A stretch of 64,000 nucleotides of DNA from Rhizaria sp. SCN 62-66 (Eukaryota; Rhizaria, unplaced). Shown here in pieces: positions 22,517 to 34,279 of the stretch. Position 1 is the stretch's first letter, and each line of letters starts with the position of its first letter. The position numbers and the translations under genes are program-made. The notes under the pieces were generated by a model. It had not been told where the DNA came from and did no database searches. It worked only from the letters and a program-made list of their open reading frames with translations. The stretch lies in assembly GCA_001724265.1 (NCBI GenBank), contig MEDY01000120.1:54225-118224 (forward strand), given 5' to 3'.

Positions 22517-25500
22517 TAGCCGTAGCCGTGGCCGTGACCGAGCCCGTGACTGAGCCCGATGCCGTGGCCGTGGCCTTGGGCGTGCGCGAGCGATTGCGCC
22601 GTGTCTGCCGCGGAGACGGAGAGCGAGACGGGGGCGGTCGAGTTTCTCCCGCTGCCGCTGCCGCCGCCGCTGCTGAGCCCGCCAGCCGTCGCCGTCGAGT
22701 GACTGTGGGCCAGCCCGTACCCCGCGCTGCCCCCCGCGCCCGCAGTGTTGGAGGCGGAGCCGGAGGCCGAGGCCATGACTGAGGGGGCGGCGGTGACGGC
22801 GGGCGCAGTCAGGCCCAGGGGCGTGATGGCCAGCGCGCGGCTCAGGTTGTGGCTGCTGTGGCTGAGGCTGCCGAGACCAAGGCCGCTGCCGCTGCTGCTG
22901 TTACCGTTGCCGTTGTTGTAGCTGTAGCTGTAGCTGTTGGCATGTGAAGTCAGCGTGCGCGCCGGCCGGGCATTGACGCCGCCGCCGCCGCCGCTGCTGC
23001 TGCCGCTGCCGGTTACGCCAGGTACGCCGGTGGCCCCGGAAGCGGCCCCGGCGGCGGCGGCGGCGAGCGTGGCCAGGGGAATGTGCACCACCGTCCCGTC
23101 GGCCAGAGTCACGGGCGCGGTCGCAGCAGCAGTGCCAGCAGTGCCGACTGTGTTAGCAAGCTGTTGCTGCTGTTGGAGCTGCATCTGTAGCTGCAGCTGC
23201 ATCTGCATCTGCATCTGAAGCTGCTGATGCTGCTGCAACTGTTGCTGCTGCTGCTGCTGGCTCGACGACGAGGCCCCAGGCGCCGCTACAGGCCCCGCGG
23301 TGTTGGCGGCGACGGCGGCGGCGTTGGCGGCGGCGAGGAGCTCCGCCGTGACGCCCGCGCGCAGCGCGGCGGCCTGGCCTTGGAGCTGCTCGAGCAGGTG
23401 CTGGCGGTGGGCCGCGGGCACCGGCAAAGCGAGCAGCGCGCGCGCGTGGGCCACGACGGCCGCGTCGAGCCGCGCCAGCGTCAGCGCGCACCGCTGCACC
23501 GGGCCCTCCCTGCCGTCGCCAGCGCCGGCGCCGCTGCTGCTGCTGTTGCTGTTGTTGTTAACGCCGCTGCTGCTGGCCGCCACGTTGGAGTCTGGGAGGT
23601 CGGGACCAGCGGCGGCGACGGCAAGGGGGCCCAGCGACTGGATGAAAGCCCGGGCGGCCGCCTCAGCTCTCGTCGCCGCCGCGGTGCCGCAAGAAACTGC
23701 GCCAGCGCCAGCGCCAGCGCCAGACGGCGTCACGGCACCAGCGCCGAGCTGCTGCTGTTGGAGCTGCGCCTGCTGCGGCGGCAGCTGCTGCTGGTGCTGC
23801 GCGAGAGCCTGGGCCACCAGAGCCTGCGCCTGAGTTTGCGACTGCGAGCGGCCTCGGGCCACGAACGCCGTCGCCGCGGCCGACATCGTGCTGCCCGCGC
23901 CAGCGCTGGCGCTGGCGCTGGGGCTGGCGCTCGGGCTGGGGCTCGGGAGGACTGCGGAGGCGGAGGCGACTGCAGTGGCGGCCCTCTGGGGGGAGTCGGA
24001 GGCCGAGGCCGCGGCCAAAGCGTGCCGACCCAGCCGCGCGCTGGCGCTGCCACTGCCGCCGGCGCCGGCGATGCTGTGCGCAGCCGCGTTGCCGCTGGCG
24101 CCGGCGCCGCGGGGACCGGCGACGGGGGTGTTGTGGTGAGACAGCGCGTGCCCCGAGCCATGGACAGCGGAGTGCGTGTGCGAGTGACCGTGGGCAGCCA
24201 GGTGACCGTGCGCCGAGTGCGGGGGGTGCGGCGCGTGCCGCGGGTGCGTCGGAGTCTGCACCGGGGTACTGACACTCCCCGCGGCGGCACTTACACCCGG
24301 GGTCGACGGGGCAGCGGGGGGACCAAACCCTGGCGGCGGCGCTAATCCTCCAGTCACAGTCCCAGTCGCACTGGCGCTGGCACTGGCACTGGCGAGAGCG
24401 CCCTGCTTAGACAGCTTACCTTGCTGCTTACCCTGCTGCTGATGCTGCTGCTGGCGGAGGGCGGCGCGCACGGCCGGTCCCGCGACCGCGCCGCCGCCGC
24501 CATCCGCGGCCCCGGCTGCGGAAATGGCGGCAAGATCGCTGGCGCTGTTGCTGGCGCTGCCGCTGCCCGCGTTAGAGTGCGAGTGTGAGTGCGACAGCGC
24601 GGGCGCCGGCGAGCCCCGACCAGTCGCGGAGGCGGCAGAGGCGGCGGCGACGGCGCTAGCGGCGGCCGAGGCGGCTGAGGGCGGGAGCAGCGGCGTGCGG
24701 CACCGCGGAGTCGAGCTGACGCTGTTGCGCCCGCTGGCCACCATGTTGTGCTGGCCGTGGCCGAGAACGTGGCCGAGACCTTGGGCGGCGTTCTTGGCGA
24801 TGGCGGTGTTGACCACAGAGAAACCGACCCCGGCGCCGCCGGCGACGCCGCTGCTGCTGCTGTAGGGCGCGAGCCGGACGGGGAACGGCGACGCCGCGGC
24901 CGACGCGGCGGCCGAGACGGAGTGGCGGGCTCCTCCCAGCCCGAAGATCTGCGGCGTGAACAACGGGCCCACCGTTGTCGCCGCCGAAAGCGCGGGGGAG
25001 GAGGCCACGCTGCCGTAGACGCTGCTGCTGCCGCTGGCCGGCTGGCTGACGCTGCCTTGGCCCAGGCCGCTGCCCTGCGGGTGGTGGTAGTAGCCGTAGT
25101 GGCCGCCACTGCCCCCGAGCCCCGCCCCGGCGCCGGCGCCGTGGCCCTGGCCGCTGCTTGCGGCCGCGGCCGCAATCGCGATGGCGGCGGCAGCTGCCGC
25201 GGCGCCCGTAGAGCCAGGGGCGGCGGCGGCGGCCGTGGCCGAGGCCGACAGCGGCAGCCCCAGCAGCGCGGCGAAGACCGGCGACAGCGCAGGCCCGGTG
25301 CTCCCGGCCGCGGTGCTGTTGGCGCCGCTATGTGAGGCGGTGGCGAGGAGGGCGGCGATGCGGCTGAGCGCCCAGCGCAGGTAGCGGGCGCCGCAGAGGT
25401 CCGCGCCGCCCGCGCCCGCCGCCGCCAGCAGCGAGCCCGCGCCCGCGGACGCGGACGCAGACGCAGCGGTGGCAGCGACGGTGGGGCCGTTGGACGATGA

Positions 25501-28500
25501 CGACGACGAGGCCGCCGCCGCTGCCGCCGCCGCTGCCGCTGCCGCTGCAGCCACAGTGGGGGGCGCGAGCGGGACGCCCGCCGACTCGGGCACTGGCGCG
25601 GCGACGAGGGCCTGCGCGTGCGCCACGACCGCGAGCGCAGCCTGGGCCGCTTGAGCCAGCTGCGCCTGTGTCTGCCCGTGGCCGTGGGCAGCGTGCCAGT
25701 GGCCGTGGGCGAGGTGACCGTGGGGCAGCGAGTGCACGGAGCCGCCGGAGGCCGACGACAGCGCTGGAGTCGCGGCGCCTTGGTGCGCGTGCTGCTGCTG
25801 GCCCTGCTGGTGTTGCGGCGGCAGCGGCGGCAGCGGCAGCGGCGTGACCGACCGGAGCTGGAGCTGGGCTCCCGCGCCGCCGCCGGCCCCCTGCGCGCCG
25901 GTCCCACCGCCGAGCGCGCCGCCGCCGCCGACCACGGCCACCGGGGAGACCGCGGCCGCGGCCACGGCGGCGGCAGCAGCGGCGGCGGCGGCAGCGGCGG
26001 CCGAGCCCGAGGGCAATGTGGCCGAGGCCGAGGACACGGTGCGAGCGCCAAGGCCCTTAGCGATCTTGCCGCGAGCGCCGTAGCCGTCGCCATTATAGTC
26101 GACCTCGGCCTCGGTCTCGGCGGCGAGCTCGGCGTCGGCGTCGGCGTCCGTCTCGAAGCGAGAGCCAGCGCCAGCGCTCACGCCGGCGCCGGAGCCTGCG
26201 GTGGAGGCGGCGGCCACATCCTCCGCCTCTGCCTCCGCCTCTGCCTCTGCAGCGGCGGCGGCTGCGGCGGCGGCAGCAGCCGAGGCGGCGGCGAGCGCGT
26301 TGGCGGCCGCGAGTGCGAGCCCCTGGGCCGTTGCGACGGCGTTGTTGGCGAGCGCCTGCGAGACGGGGGCCAGACGCAGATGCTCGTACAGGCCGAGCGG
26401 CACGTAGGCCGAGGCCGAGAGACGGCAGGCCGGCACGGTGAAGAGCGCGTCGACGGCCGCGAGCGTCCGCGCCCACAGTGACAGAGCGCCGGGCGGGAAC
26501 GGCGGGGGCGAGGGGCACGAGGCCGGTGAGACAGTCGTCGGCGAGACAGAGGCGGCGGTGACGGAGGCGGCGGCGAGGGCGGCTGCGACGGCGGGGCTGA
26601 CGTCGATGGTCGTCGTCGGAGTAGTTGAGGTGATCGAGGAGTTGTGGGCGATGCTCGTGTGGAGATTCGAGGCGTCCGAACTCTTGCTGCCGCTGCTGCC
26701 GCTGCCGCTCTTGTTACCGATTTCACCGTCAGTACTACTATCCTTGTCATCACAGTTATAACAGTTGTTGCCGCTGCGAAGCGCGATGATGTGCGCGACG
26801 AGGGGCGCCAAGTGCGGCGCAGACAGCGGCGGCGGCGCCAGCGGCACGCTGAAGACGGCCGAGTTGCTGGGCAGCGCCAGCGGTAACGGCCACGCACTGC
26901 GCGGCGCACCGAGGCGACTAGCGCGGCCGGTGCGGGGGCCTGAGCGGCCGGAGGGGCCAGAGCGGGCTGCGGTGGGAGGCGTAGAGTCAGTTTGTTGAGT
27001 GTTGGAATCGGCGTCCGCGCCAGCATCAGCGGGAGACTCAGGTTCCTTGTACTCAAGCAGTAATGGTCCTTGCTTACTACCCCTTTGCTGTTGCTGCTTC
27101 TGCTTGTTCCACAGTTGCAGCTGCTGCAGGCTCGGCGCCTGCGTCGTCGAGAGGAGCGTGAACAGGGCCGTGAGGACCGTGGCCTGCGCGGGCAGCGACG
27201 GGGACGGCGCCGCGTCGGCTGGCACGTTGAAGAGCCTAGAGAGCACCGAGACGGGCACGCTCACAGTCGACCTCGCCCTCGCAGTTGAAGTCGCAGTTGA
27301 AGTGGAGTCGGAGTTAGCGTCGTCAGGACTGCTGAGACTGCTGCTGCTGCTGTTGCTGCTCAGAGCGGCTGCGCCGGTGCTGGTGACCGTGTCGGCGACG
27401 GCGAGCGCGAGCGCAAGCGGCAGCGGCAAGCTGGGGTCGCTGCAAAGCACTCTAAACACGGCCTCAGCCTCCGCCCCGGCAGCAGCATCAGCATCAGCTT
27501 TGCGAGCGCCGAGCGTGTCGGCGTCGCCGTCGTTGCTGCCTTTACCGTTGCCGTCGCGGTCAGAGCCGTGGCTCCCAATGCTGTTACTGCTCTTGCTCCT
27601 GCTCAAGCTTCGACCGACGGCGACGTTGGGACTCGCCAAACTGTTCCTGCTTCGCTTGCTGCCCCGGTCTTTCCCGTCGGCCTCGGCCCCGGCCTCGGTC
27701 TCCGCAGCCCCAGCCCCAGCCCCAGCCCCAGCTTCAGCCTCTGCGTCAGCCTCTGCGTCAGCGTCAGAGTCGGAGGGCGAGGGCGGCCGCATCAGCAGCA
27801 GCTGTGCAGCGTGCGCGCGTCCCGCGGTCGGCGTCGGCGCCGTCACCGGCACCGCAGGCCACTCGGACTCGGACTCAGCGTCACGGTCGTCGTCACGGCC
27901 ACGGTCACGGCCAGCGGTGCTCTTGGCGCTGCTGCTGGCGTCTCTGTCGGGACCGAGACTCTTGCTCTTGCTGCACTGTACTGTGAGCGCCACTTTGGCC
28001 GCCGCATCCGTGCCCGCAGTGGCCGTCGCAGCGGCAGCGGCAGCGGCGGTGGCCCTCTTGGCATCGCAGAGCGCGGCCGGGAAGGCCCGCGGGAAGGCGA
28101 AGGGCGTCGCGGCGGGCATGCGGTAGTGCGCCGCGGGCTTGAACAACGCCAGCAGCCGCAGCGCCGCCAGCCGGCAGTCCTCCGCGTCCTCCGCGTCAGC
28201 ATCGCAGTCTTCGCCAGCGCCAGCGCCAGCGCCGCTGTCAAGGGCCTCAGTGCCGTCAGCGGTAGTGTCCTTGTCATTGCTGCAGACGGCCTTTGCGCTG
28301 GCACGAGCGTCCGCCGCGGCGGCTGCGAGCGCCGCGGCGAGCAGGGGCGCGTGCGCGGCGTGGGAGCCGTCGCCCAGAGGCGTGTAGCGCAGGTCGTGGT
28401 CCTGCGCTAGCAGCGCTGCCACCGCCGCCACGGCCGCGGCGCGCGTCCGCGGCGGCGGCGCCGGCGCGGGCAGCGCGGGGAGGCCCCGGATCACGCCCGC

Positions 28501-30396
28501 GGCGGCCTCGGCGGCGGCGGCGGCAGCGGCAGCGGCGGCGGCAGCGGCAGCGGCGGCGGGGGACTCAGGCGCAAGCGCGGGGGAGCAAGGCAGGGACTCG
28601 GGGACCAGGTCTTCCGCCTCCGCCTCCACCTCCGCACTCGTGGTCGCATTCTTCGTGGCCTCAGAGTCGTTGGACTCGGTCTCAGCCCCACAGTGCGTCA
28701 ATGCTAGCGTCTGGCTCTGGCTCTGAATCTGGCTGAGCTTGTGACTCTTCACAACGAGACTGTGCGTGCGGTTGCGATTGGGCTGCGGCGGCTGCAGCGC
28801 GGCCTCAAGCGCGGTGCGCAGCGCGGGGACGAGGCGGAAAGTGAAGGCGTCAAACACCTGCCGCGGGTCGACCAGAAACACCTCATCGAAGAGGGGCGCG
28901 AGGTCGCTCTCGTCCTCGTCGTCCTCATCGTCTTCATCATCATGGTCAGCGTTGTGCCCGTCGCCGTCGGTGACATCATCATCACACTCAAAGTCACTGT
29001 CGATGTTCACGCGGGATTCGAGAGAGGACGCTGAAGAGGACGCAGACGCGGAGGCCGAGGTCGAGGTCCCCCGAGAGAAGGCGGGGGCCAGAGGGCTCGA
29101 GAGCGCGCTGCTGAGGCTGTTGAGACTGTTGTTGCTGTTGAGACTGTTGTTGTCAGCCAGCGACGCGAGGCCGCTGAAGCTGTTGCTCGCCAGCACGTTG
29201 CTGTTGTTGTTGTTGCTGTTAAGGGAGTTAATGTGGCTGTTAAGAGTGTTTAGGTGAGTGCAGTTCTGATCGTTATCGTCAAGATCGTTCTTGCCACCAT
29301 TGCTGCCGTGGTAGCCCCGCGCGGCGGCCAGCACCGCGGCCCTGCTGCGCGCGAGCCGCCGCAGCGCGCGGCGCGCCGCGGGGCCCTGGAAGACGGAGGC
29401 GGGCGCGAGCAGGTCGGAGCGCGCCGAGGGCCGCATGAGGCGCACGACGACCCACCCCTGGCCGCGCGTGTCGGCCTGCACGAGCCGCGCCACGTCGGCG
29501 AGCCCCCGCAGCGGCGGCAGCGCCGCGGACACCGACGCCGACGCGGATCCTGGGGCTGCCGGGGGCGGGGAGGCGGAGGGCGAGGGACGCGGGCCGGTGC
29601 CGCCGCTGCTGAAGCCGCCGCTGCTGTCTCTAGCGCAGGGGGACGGGGCGGGGACGGGGCAGGCAGCCACGGGCTGCAACTGCTGCTCTTGTAGCTGCGG
29701 ATGAGCCTGCGACAGTGAATCAGAGCCCGCGGCGGCGGCGGCGGCGGTGACGCGGGGGCGCATGTAGTGCTGCTTGTCGAAGAGCGCCCGGTCTGCGACG
29801 AAGTCGACGATGCGTGCGCGGTAGAAGCGGTCATGCAGAAAGCACACGGCCTCGGACCACTTGCGCAGCAAGAAGGCGTAGTCGGGCTCGCCTGTGACAG
29901 AGCGAACGAACTGCGTCTCGTCGATGGCGCCGTTGCCGCCCAGGCGGTAGATGCGGTACAGCATGTGCGGTTTGCGGATCTTGCACGTGACTGCGGGCAG
30001 CACGTTCGGGTCATCGTCGCTCAACGGCGCGAAGCGCGCAATCTCGTCGGGCTCGCGCCGCGCGGAGGACGCTGGCGCAGCGACGGACGCGAACGACGCG
30101 GCGCTGGCGCGCGGCGCGGCGAGCGAGCCGGCAATGGCGGCAGTGCCGTCATTGTTGGCGCCGGTGGCGACGGTTTGCGCGGATGCGGAGGAGGGGGTTG
30201 CGGCGGGCGGCGCGGCGGCGGCGTCAGCGTCGTCGGTCTTGTTCTTGGCGTTGACGCGTTTGAACTGGCGGCGCAGACCGACGATGACGCCCAGGAGGTT
30301 GGGGTTCTGAGGGAGGGTGTAGACGACCCGGTCACCGATGGTGAAGTGTCGGCTGAAGAACTGCTTGGGCCCCGAGGTGTCGACCGCGAACGACAT
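20608..30396 (-). CDS. Giant Gln/Ala/Ser/Gly/His-rich protein with a short conserved N-terminus
   Basis: One uninterrupted frame of 3262 aa, ending TAA. The ATG at 30396 (MSFAVDTSGPKQFFSRHFTI) is preferred; the frame is open to 30501, but the added residues look like leader. Non-repetitive, probably folded sequence is confined to the start: FTIGDRVVYTLPQNPNLLGVIVGL (residues 18-41, reminiscent of small barrel modules, unproven), then VTCKIRKPHMLYRIYRLGG (about 136-154) and DYAFLLRKWSEAVCFLHDRF with following residues (about 171-212). The rest is low complexity: poly-Ala, poly-Gln runs (21600-21720, 23165-23260), poly-Ser (22480-22513), LQMQMQLQ runs and many His-Gly or Ser-His repeats. I do not recognise the family. 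A prion-like or transcription/RNA-associated role is common for such composition but is speculative here. Confidence 0.65.
22480..22513 (-). repeat. Pure CTG/CAG-class trinucleotide tract (poly-Ser)
   Basis: About eleven consecutive trinucleotides on the + strand read as AGC serine codons on the minus-strand gene. It is one of the purest tracts here and so a likely site of length variation. Confidence 0.85.
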
Positions 30397-31301
30397 GACG
30401 CGCGCAGGAAACGGGAGAGTCGGCCGGCAGTCTGCGCGGACAAAGAGCAAAGCGAAAGCAAGTGAGGATGGGGATAGACAGAGAGCGGAAAGATGAGCCA
30501 AGAAGGTTGACCTAAAAGGGCTCTCAAGATGCAGTCAGTTTAGGTGAAACAAACCTATCGTTTGAATTCCCAAAGAAATTCAGATAAAAAAAACAGTACA
30601 CAGTCAGATAATTGAAAATAGTCCCCTCTCATGGACATGCACGAGTGAAATTGACTGACCTCGTGCGAGTCTACCAGCCAAAGAGCGACTCTTTGTGTTG
30701 TCTCGTCGCCCCCCGCCACTTGATCCTGAACCCAAGGACCGAAAAAACCTCACTACCAGCAGCAAGCAGCCGGCCGACTTCCTCTGTCTGGGGTGTGTGT
30801 AAAACGGATATCTCACGACTTTATTCGGTCGTCGATACCGCTATCATAACGGTATCATGAACTAAACGAGGGCTGCACTATTTGTTATATTAACCATATA
30901 CACCCAACATCGTGGTGGAACTCGCAATCCTTGCTTTTCGAAGGCTTCTTCCCGGCTCTCTTGTTATCCCTCTCGACCCCCAACATCATTTCCCTCGCTT
31001 TTGTGTCGCTTAATCGCACGCTATGCGTAAATCAACTCACCATCACAGCAGACAAACACTTCATAATAGTTTTACTATGCTATCTTACCTTAAGTACTCA
31101 AATTATCCCTCTTTATTCTTCCTGATGTGCCCCCAAACTCCACTTCGACCGATACAGAGCCCGTTCCCCCCGGTTCCTGCCCAGGCCGGTACTCCCACCT
31201 TTCCACCTCCCAGCCGTCGCTGTCTCCCCACAGCACCACTATCCTACTCAGAACCCCCTCTCTGGCGCTTTTGTGCTCTCAACACCCCACCCCCGCGCCC
31301 G
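30397..31301. other. Divergent promoter region, poly-Gln gene and UBC gene
   Basis: About 0.9 kb separates two divergent starts. Composition is balanced to AT-rich, with pyrimidine-rich leader sequence ahead of the ubiquitin-conjugating gene. The frame of that gene is open back to 31023, but the extra residues (Pro/Ser/Thr-rich, no conserved features) look like leader. Confidence 0.5.
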
Positions 31302-31820
31302 ATGTCTGCGAAGAACCCCGCCGAGTTCGGCAAGACTCTGCTCATGAACCAGTTCAAGCACCTGTCCAAGCACTGCCCCGATGGCTTCTCCATCGGGCTC
31401 GTCGACGACAACGTGTACGAGTGGCAGGTGCTGATGCAGGGCCCCGAGGACACCGACTACGAGGGCGGCTACTTCCCCTGCCGCCTCTCCTTCACCTCTG
31501 ACTTCCCTAACTCGCCGCCCACGATGCGCTTCACCACGCGCGGCTTCTGGCACCCGAACGTGTACCCCGACGGCCGCGTATGTATCTCGATTCTGCACGA
31601 GGCCAAGGAGGACCCGTTTAACGAGGCGGAGCAGATGAGCGAGAAGTGGCGGCCCATCATCGGCGTCGAGGCGATCCTCGTCTCGGTCCAGTCCATGCTC
31701 TCCGAGCCCAACTTCTCCTCCCCCGCCAATATCGACGCCAGCGTCGAGATGCAGAAGGACCCCGAGGCCTACCGCAAGCGCATCCGCCAGCTCGTCCGCC
31801 GCACGCTCGAGGAGCTCTAA
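31302..31820 (+). CDS. Ubiquitin-conjugating enzyme E2, UBE2G/UBC7 type
   Basis: 172-aa E2 that accepts ubiquitin from E1 on a cysteine and passes it on with E3 ligases; the UBE2G/Ubc7 class serves ER-associated degradation. The UBC fold is complete: HPN at 84-86, active-site Cys94 in YPDGRVCISILH, and the class-specific acidic loop after the active site (HEAKEDPFNEAEQMSEKWRP). The ATG at 31302 gives MSAKNPAEFGKTLLMNQF, the right place for helix 1 in this family. No membrane anchor. The protein is free of low-complexity insertions, which suggests tight constraint. UBE2G1 versus UBE2G2 cannot be decided. Ends in TAA. Confidence 0.93.
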   Translation: MSAKNPAEFGKTLLMNQFKHLSKHCPDGFSIGLVDDNVYEWQVLMQGPEDTDYEGGYFPCRLSFTSDFPNSPPTMRFTTRGFWHPNVYPDGRVCISILHEAKEDPFNEAEQMSEKWRPIIGVEAILVSVQSMLSEPNFSSPANIDASVEMQKDPEAYRKRIRQLVRRTLEEL

Positions 31821-32428
31821 CTGACCCTTACATTGGCCGCACTTAGATAAGGCGATTAGGCTGAGGCTTTAATTTTGATGATGTATTATGTCTGTTTTGT
31901 TGTGGTTGTGCTTGTGAGGTGAGAGTTCAAGGCTGTTGTTCTTAGTTGTTTAGTCTGCTCTTCGAGTGTTCTTGTGTTGGTTGAGTTCGTCGTGTGTGTG
32001 TAGAGCAATGTCATGCTCTAGATAATATGTGAGATTGAGATATGATATTTGAGATAGCTTCGACACCAGCCAGCCAGTGTATTCGTGTGATACTGAGTCT
32101 GCGTCCGAGTCAGCGTGATGCGCTGTGTCTGAGCCGAGTTCAGTGCTTCGGTGACACAACAAGTGTTTTGTGTGTGCGAACCGAAACCATGACGACTGAC
32201 TACGCCACATAAAAAGACAAAAATAAAATAAATCCAATTCAAAATGAACAAGCAAACTTAAATAACTTCATTAAACAAACACGGAAATGCTTCATGATAA
32301 TTGTTATGTTGTCTAAATAGTACAATTTATTTGTCATAACCCATGCTAACCTTAAATGCACTAGGTTCATGACAATCATGACGCAAGGTAGGTCTACATA
32401 TTTTTTTTCTTTGCGTTGTTTGTTTACA
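31821..32428. other. Region between convergent UBC and ZIP genes
   Basis: About 600 nt of AT-leaning sequence holding both 3' flanks. No gene is seen. Confidence 0.5.
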
Positions 32429-34279
32429 TTACAGTGCGACGTCCATGACCATCATGACGATGAACCCCACGGTCAGCCCTAACGACGCCAGCGTCCCCCC
32501 CTTGACGGCCCCCACGGCCGCGCAGCACGCGCTCTGCCTCAGCCTCTTCCCTCCACCGTTGCCGTCGGTGTCGTCCTTGCTTTCACTCTCATCGTCGATG
32601 GCGCTTTCGGCGTTGGCTTCGGGGATGAGCTGCTCGGCAACGACGAAAACCATCGCGCCGGCCGCGAAGGCCATAGTGAAAGGCAGCACCTGCGTCGTGG
32701 CCCGCACGGCGAGCGCGCCCAGCAGACCCGCCGCGACCTCAAACAGGCCCGAGAGCTGCCCCCAGAAGAAGCAGAGCCAGCGCGGGCGGCCCAGGCGCAG
32801 CAGCGGGAGCGAGACGGCCATGCCCTCGGGGATGTTCTGCAGCGCGATGCCGATCGCGAGCGCGCGCGCCGCCAGGAAGGCTGCGGAGCCGTCGCCGTTC
32901 GCCGCGGCGGCCACAGTGTCGTTGTTGCTACTGTTATTGGAGAGCGAGCCGAAGCCGACGCCGACGGCGAGGCCCTCGGGGAAGTTGTGCACCGTGATGG
33001 CAACCGTGAGCAGCAACACGCGGCGCCACGAGCGCGCCAGCGCGGCCGCCGACGCAGGCGAGAGAGCCGTGGCAGACAACGGGGCAGACACCGCGGACGC
33101 AGACGCTGACGCAGAGGTAGTCAGCGCAGTCTTGTTGTCGTCGTTGTCAGCGCTCGCGCCTTCGTTGTTGTTGTTCGCGGTAGCGGCAGCGCGCGCGCGG
33201 GCGCCGCGGGTGCTGCTGCGGGGGCCGCGGCGGCTACGGAGAGTGTCCTTGTCGTCCGCATCAGCGTTGTTGTTGTTGTTGTTGTTGCTGTTGTTGTTGT
33301 TGTTATCATGGTGGGCTTTAGTGGAGGCATTGTTCCTGCGAGTGCCACGGGCCCGGGACCGCGACCGCGACTGTGAGCGTGACCGCGACCGAGAGGCCGA
33401 GGCAGCCTCGGGTACATCAGCAGCACTCGTATTCTCAGTGTCGGCGGCCTTCTTCGCGTCATGGGTGAGCGCGGGCACGGCGGCACCGCTCTTGTCAGCG
33501 ATCGTGCTCTTGTCGCGGCTCTGATCGCCGCCGCCGGTGACTGAGTGAAGCAGAGTGGCCTCGTCGGGCAGCAGCAAGTCCGCGCCGAACACGAAGAGCG
33601 CGCCGGCAAGGAAGCCAAGCGCCACGGGCACCCAGCGTAGGTCGCGGCCGTCCGCGGACCAGCCCATCTGCTCCGCGTACTCTGCGTGCAGAGAGCGGCA
33701 GAGAGCGCGCGGGAGAGCAGCGAGAGGAGGGTTGGGCGCGAATGAGTGATGCGATAATCAAGTGATGAGGATTCAGAGTGAATATAGAGATTTAAAAAGA
33801 TTAGTGCATATATTTGAAGTTGAATAATACTATTTTCAGTGATGAAACCACAAAGCTTTGATATCATGCAATATTTTCGAGATATAGCGTACCAAAGGCG
33901 GGCGCGAGGAGCGACCAGTAGGAGGCGGCGAGCATGACGCCGCCAGCGAAACCGAGAGAGATGTCAAGCAGCGACTTCTCAGACTATAAGAAAGGAGTAC
34001 AACAACAATTAACCGACCGTGAGGAAGATGTACACCCGAGTTGAGATCAATACGAGAGCACTATAGCAGTTAAAGAAGCAGTGCAAAGATCGAGAAGGTA
34101 TGAGAGCCAGCAGCATTATCAAAGCCTCTAATGAGGCCTTGCGGGACAGACAGAGAACGTACCTTCGGGTGCATGGACTTAGGCACAAAGAAAACGATGG
34201 CGGCACCGGCAGCAGTGGCGCCCCATGTCACAAGCGTGCCTAACAGGGCCTGCATGAGGGGGGATTCGCCCTCGATCAT
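32429..34279 (-). CDS. ZIP-family metal transporter, ZIP11/SLC39A11-like
   Basis: Three exons: 34279-34163, 33983-33893 and 33681-32429 (486 aa). Introns start GTACGT and GTACGC; phases 0 and 1 join cleanly to give MHPKSEKSLLDISLGFAGG and SLLAPAFEYAEQMGWSADG, closely following ZIP11 proteins (GVMLAASYWSLLAP). ZIP11 members are zinc importers of Golgi, nucleus or plasma membrane. Metal-site motifs HNFPEGLAVGV and ALQNIPEGMAVSLPL are in the predicted fourth and fifth membrane helices. The cytosolic loop between helices 3 and 4 is expanded by about 130 Ser/Arg/Asn/Ala-rich residues, including Arg-Ser dipeptides and a poly-Asn run coded by the GTT/GTC tract at 33264-33306. Ends in TAA. Confidence 0.88.
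33264..33306 (-). repeat. AAC/AAT poly-Asn trinucleotide tract
   Basis: A run of mostly AAC codons, with single AGC interruptions, in the loop of the ZIP transporter; on the + strand it reads GTT with occasional GCT. Confidence 0.75.
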
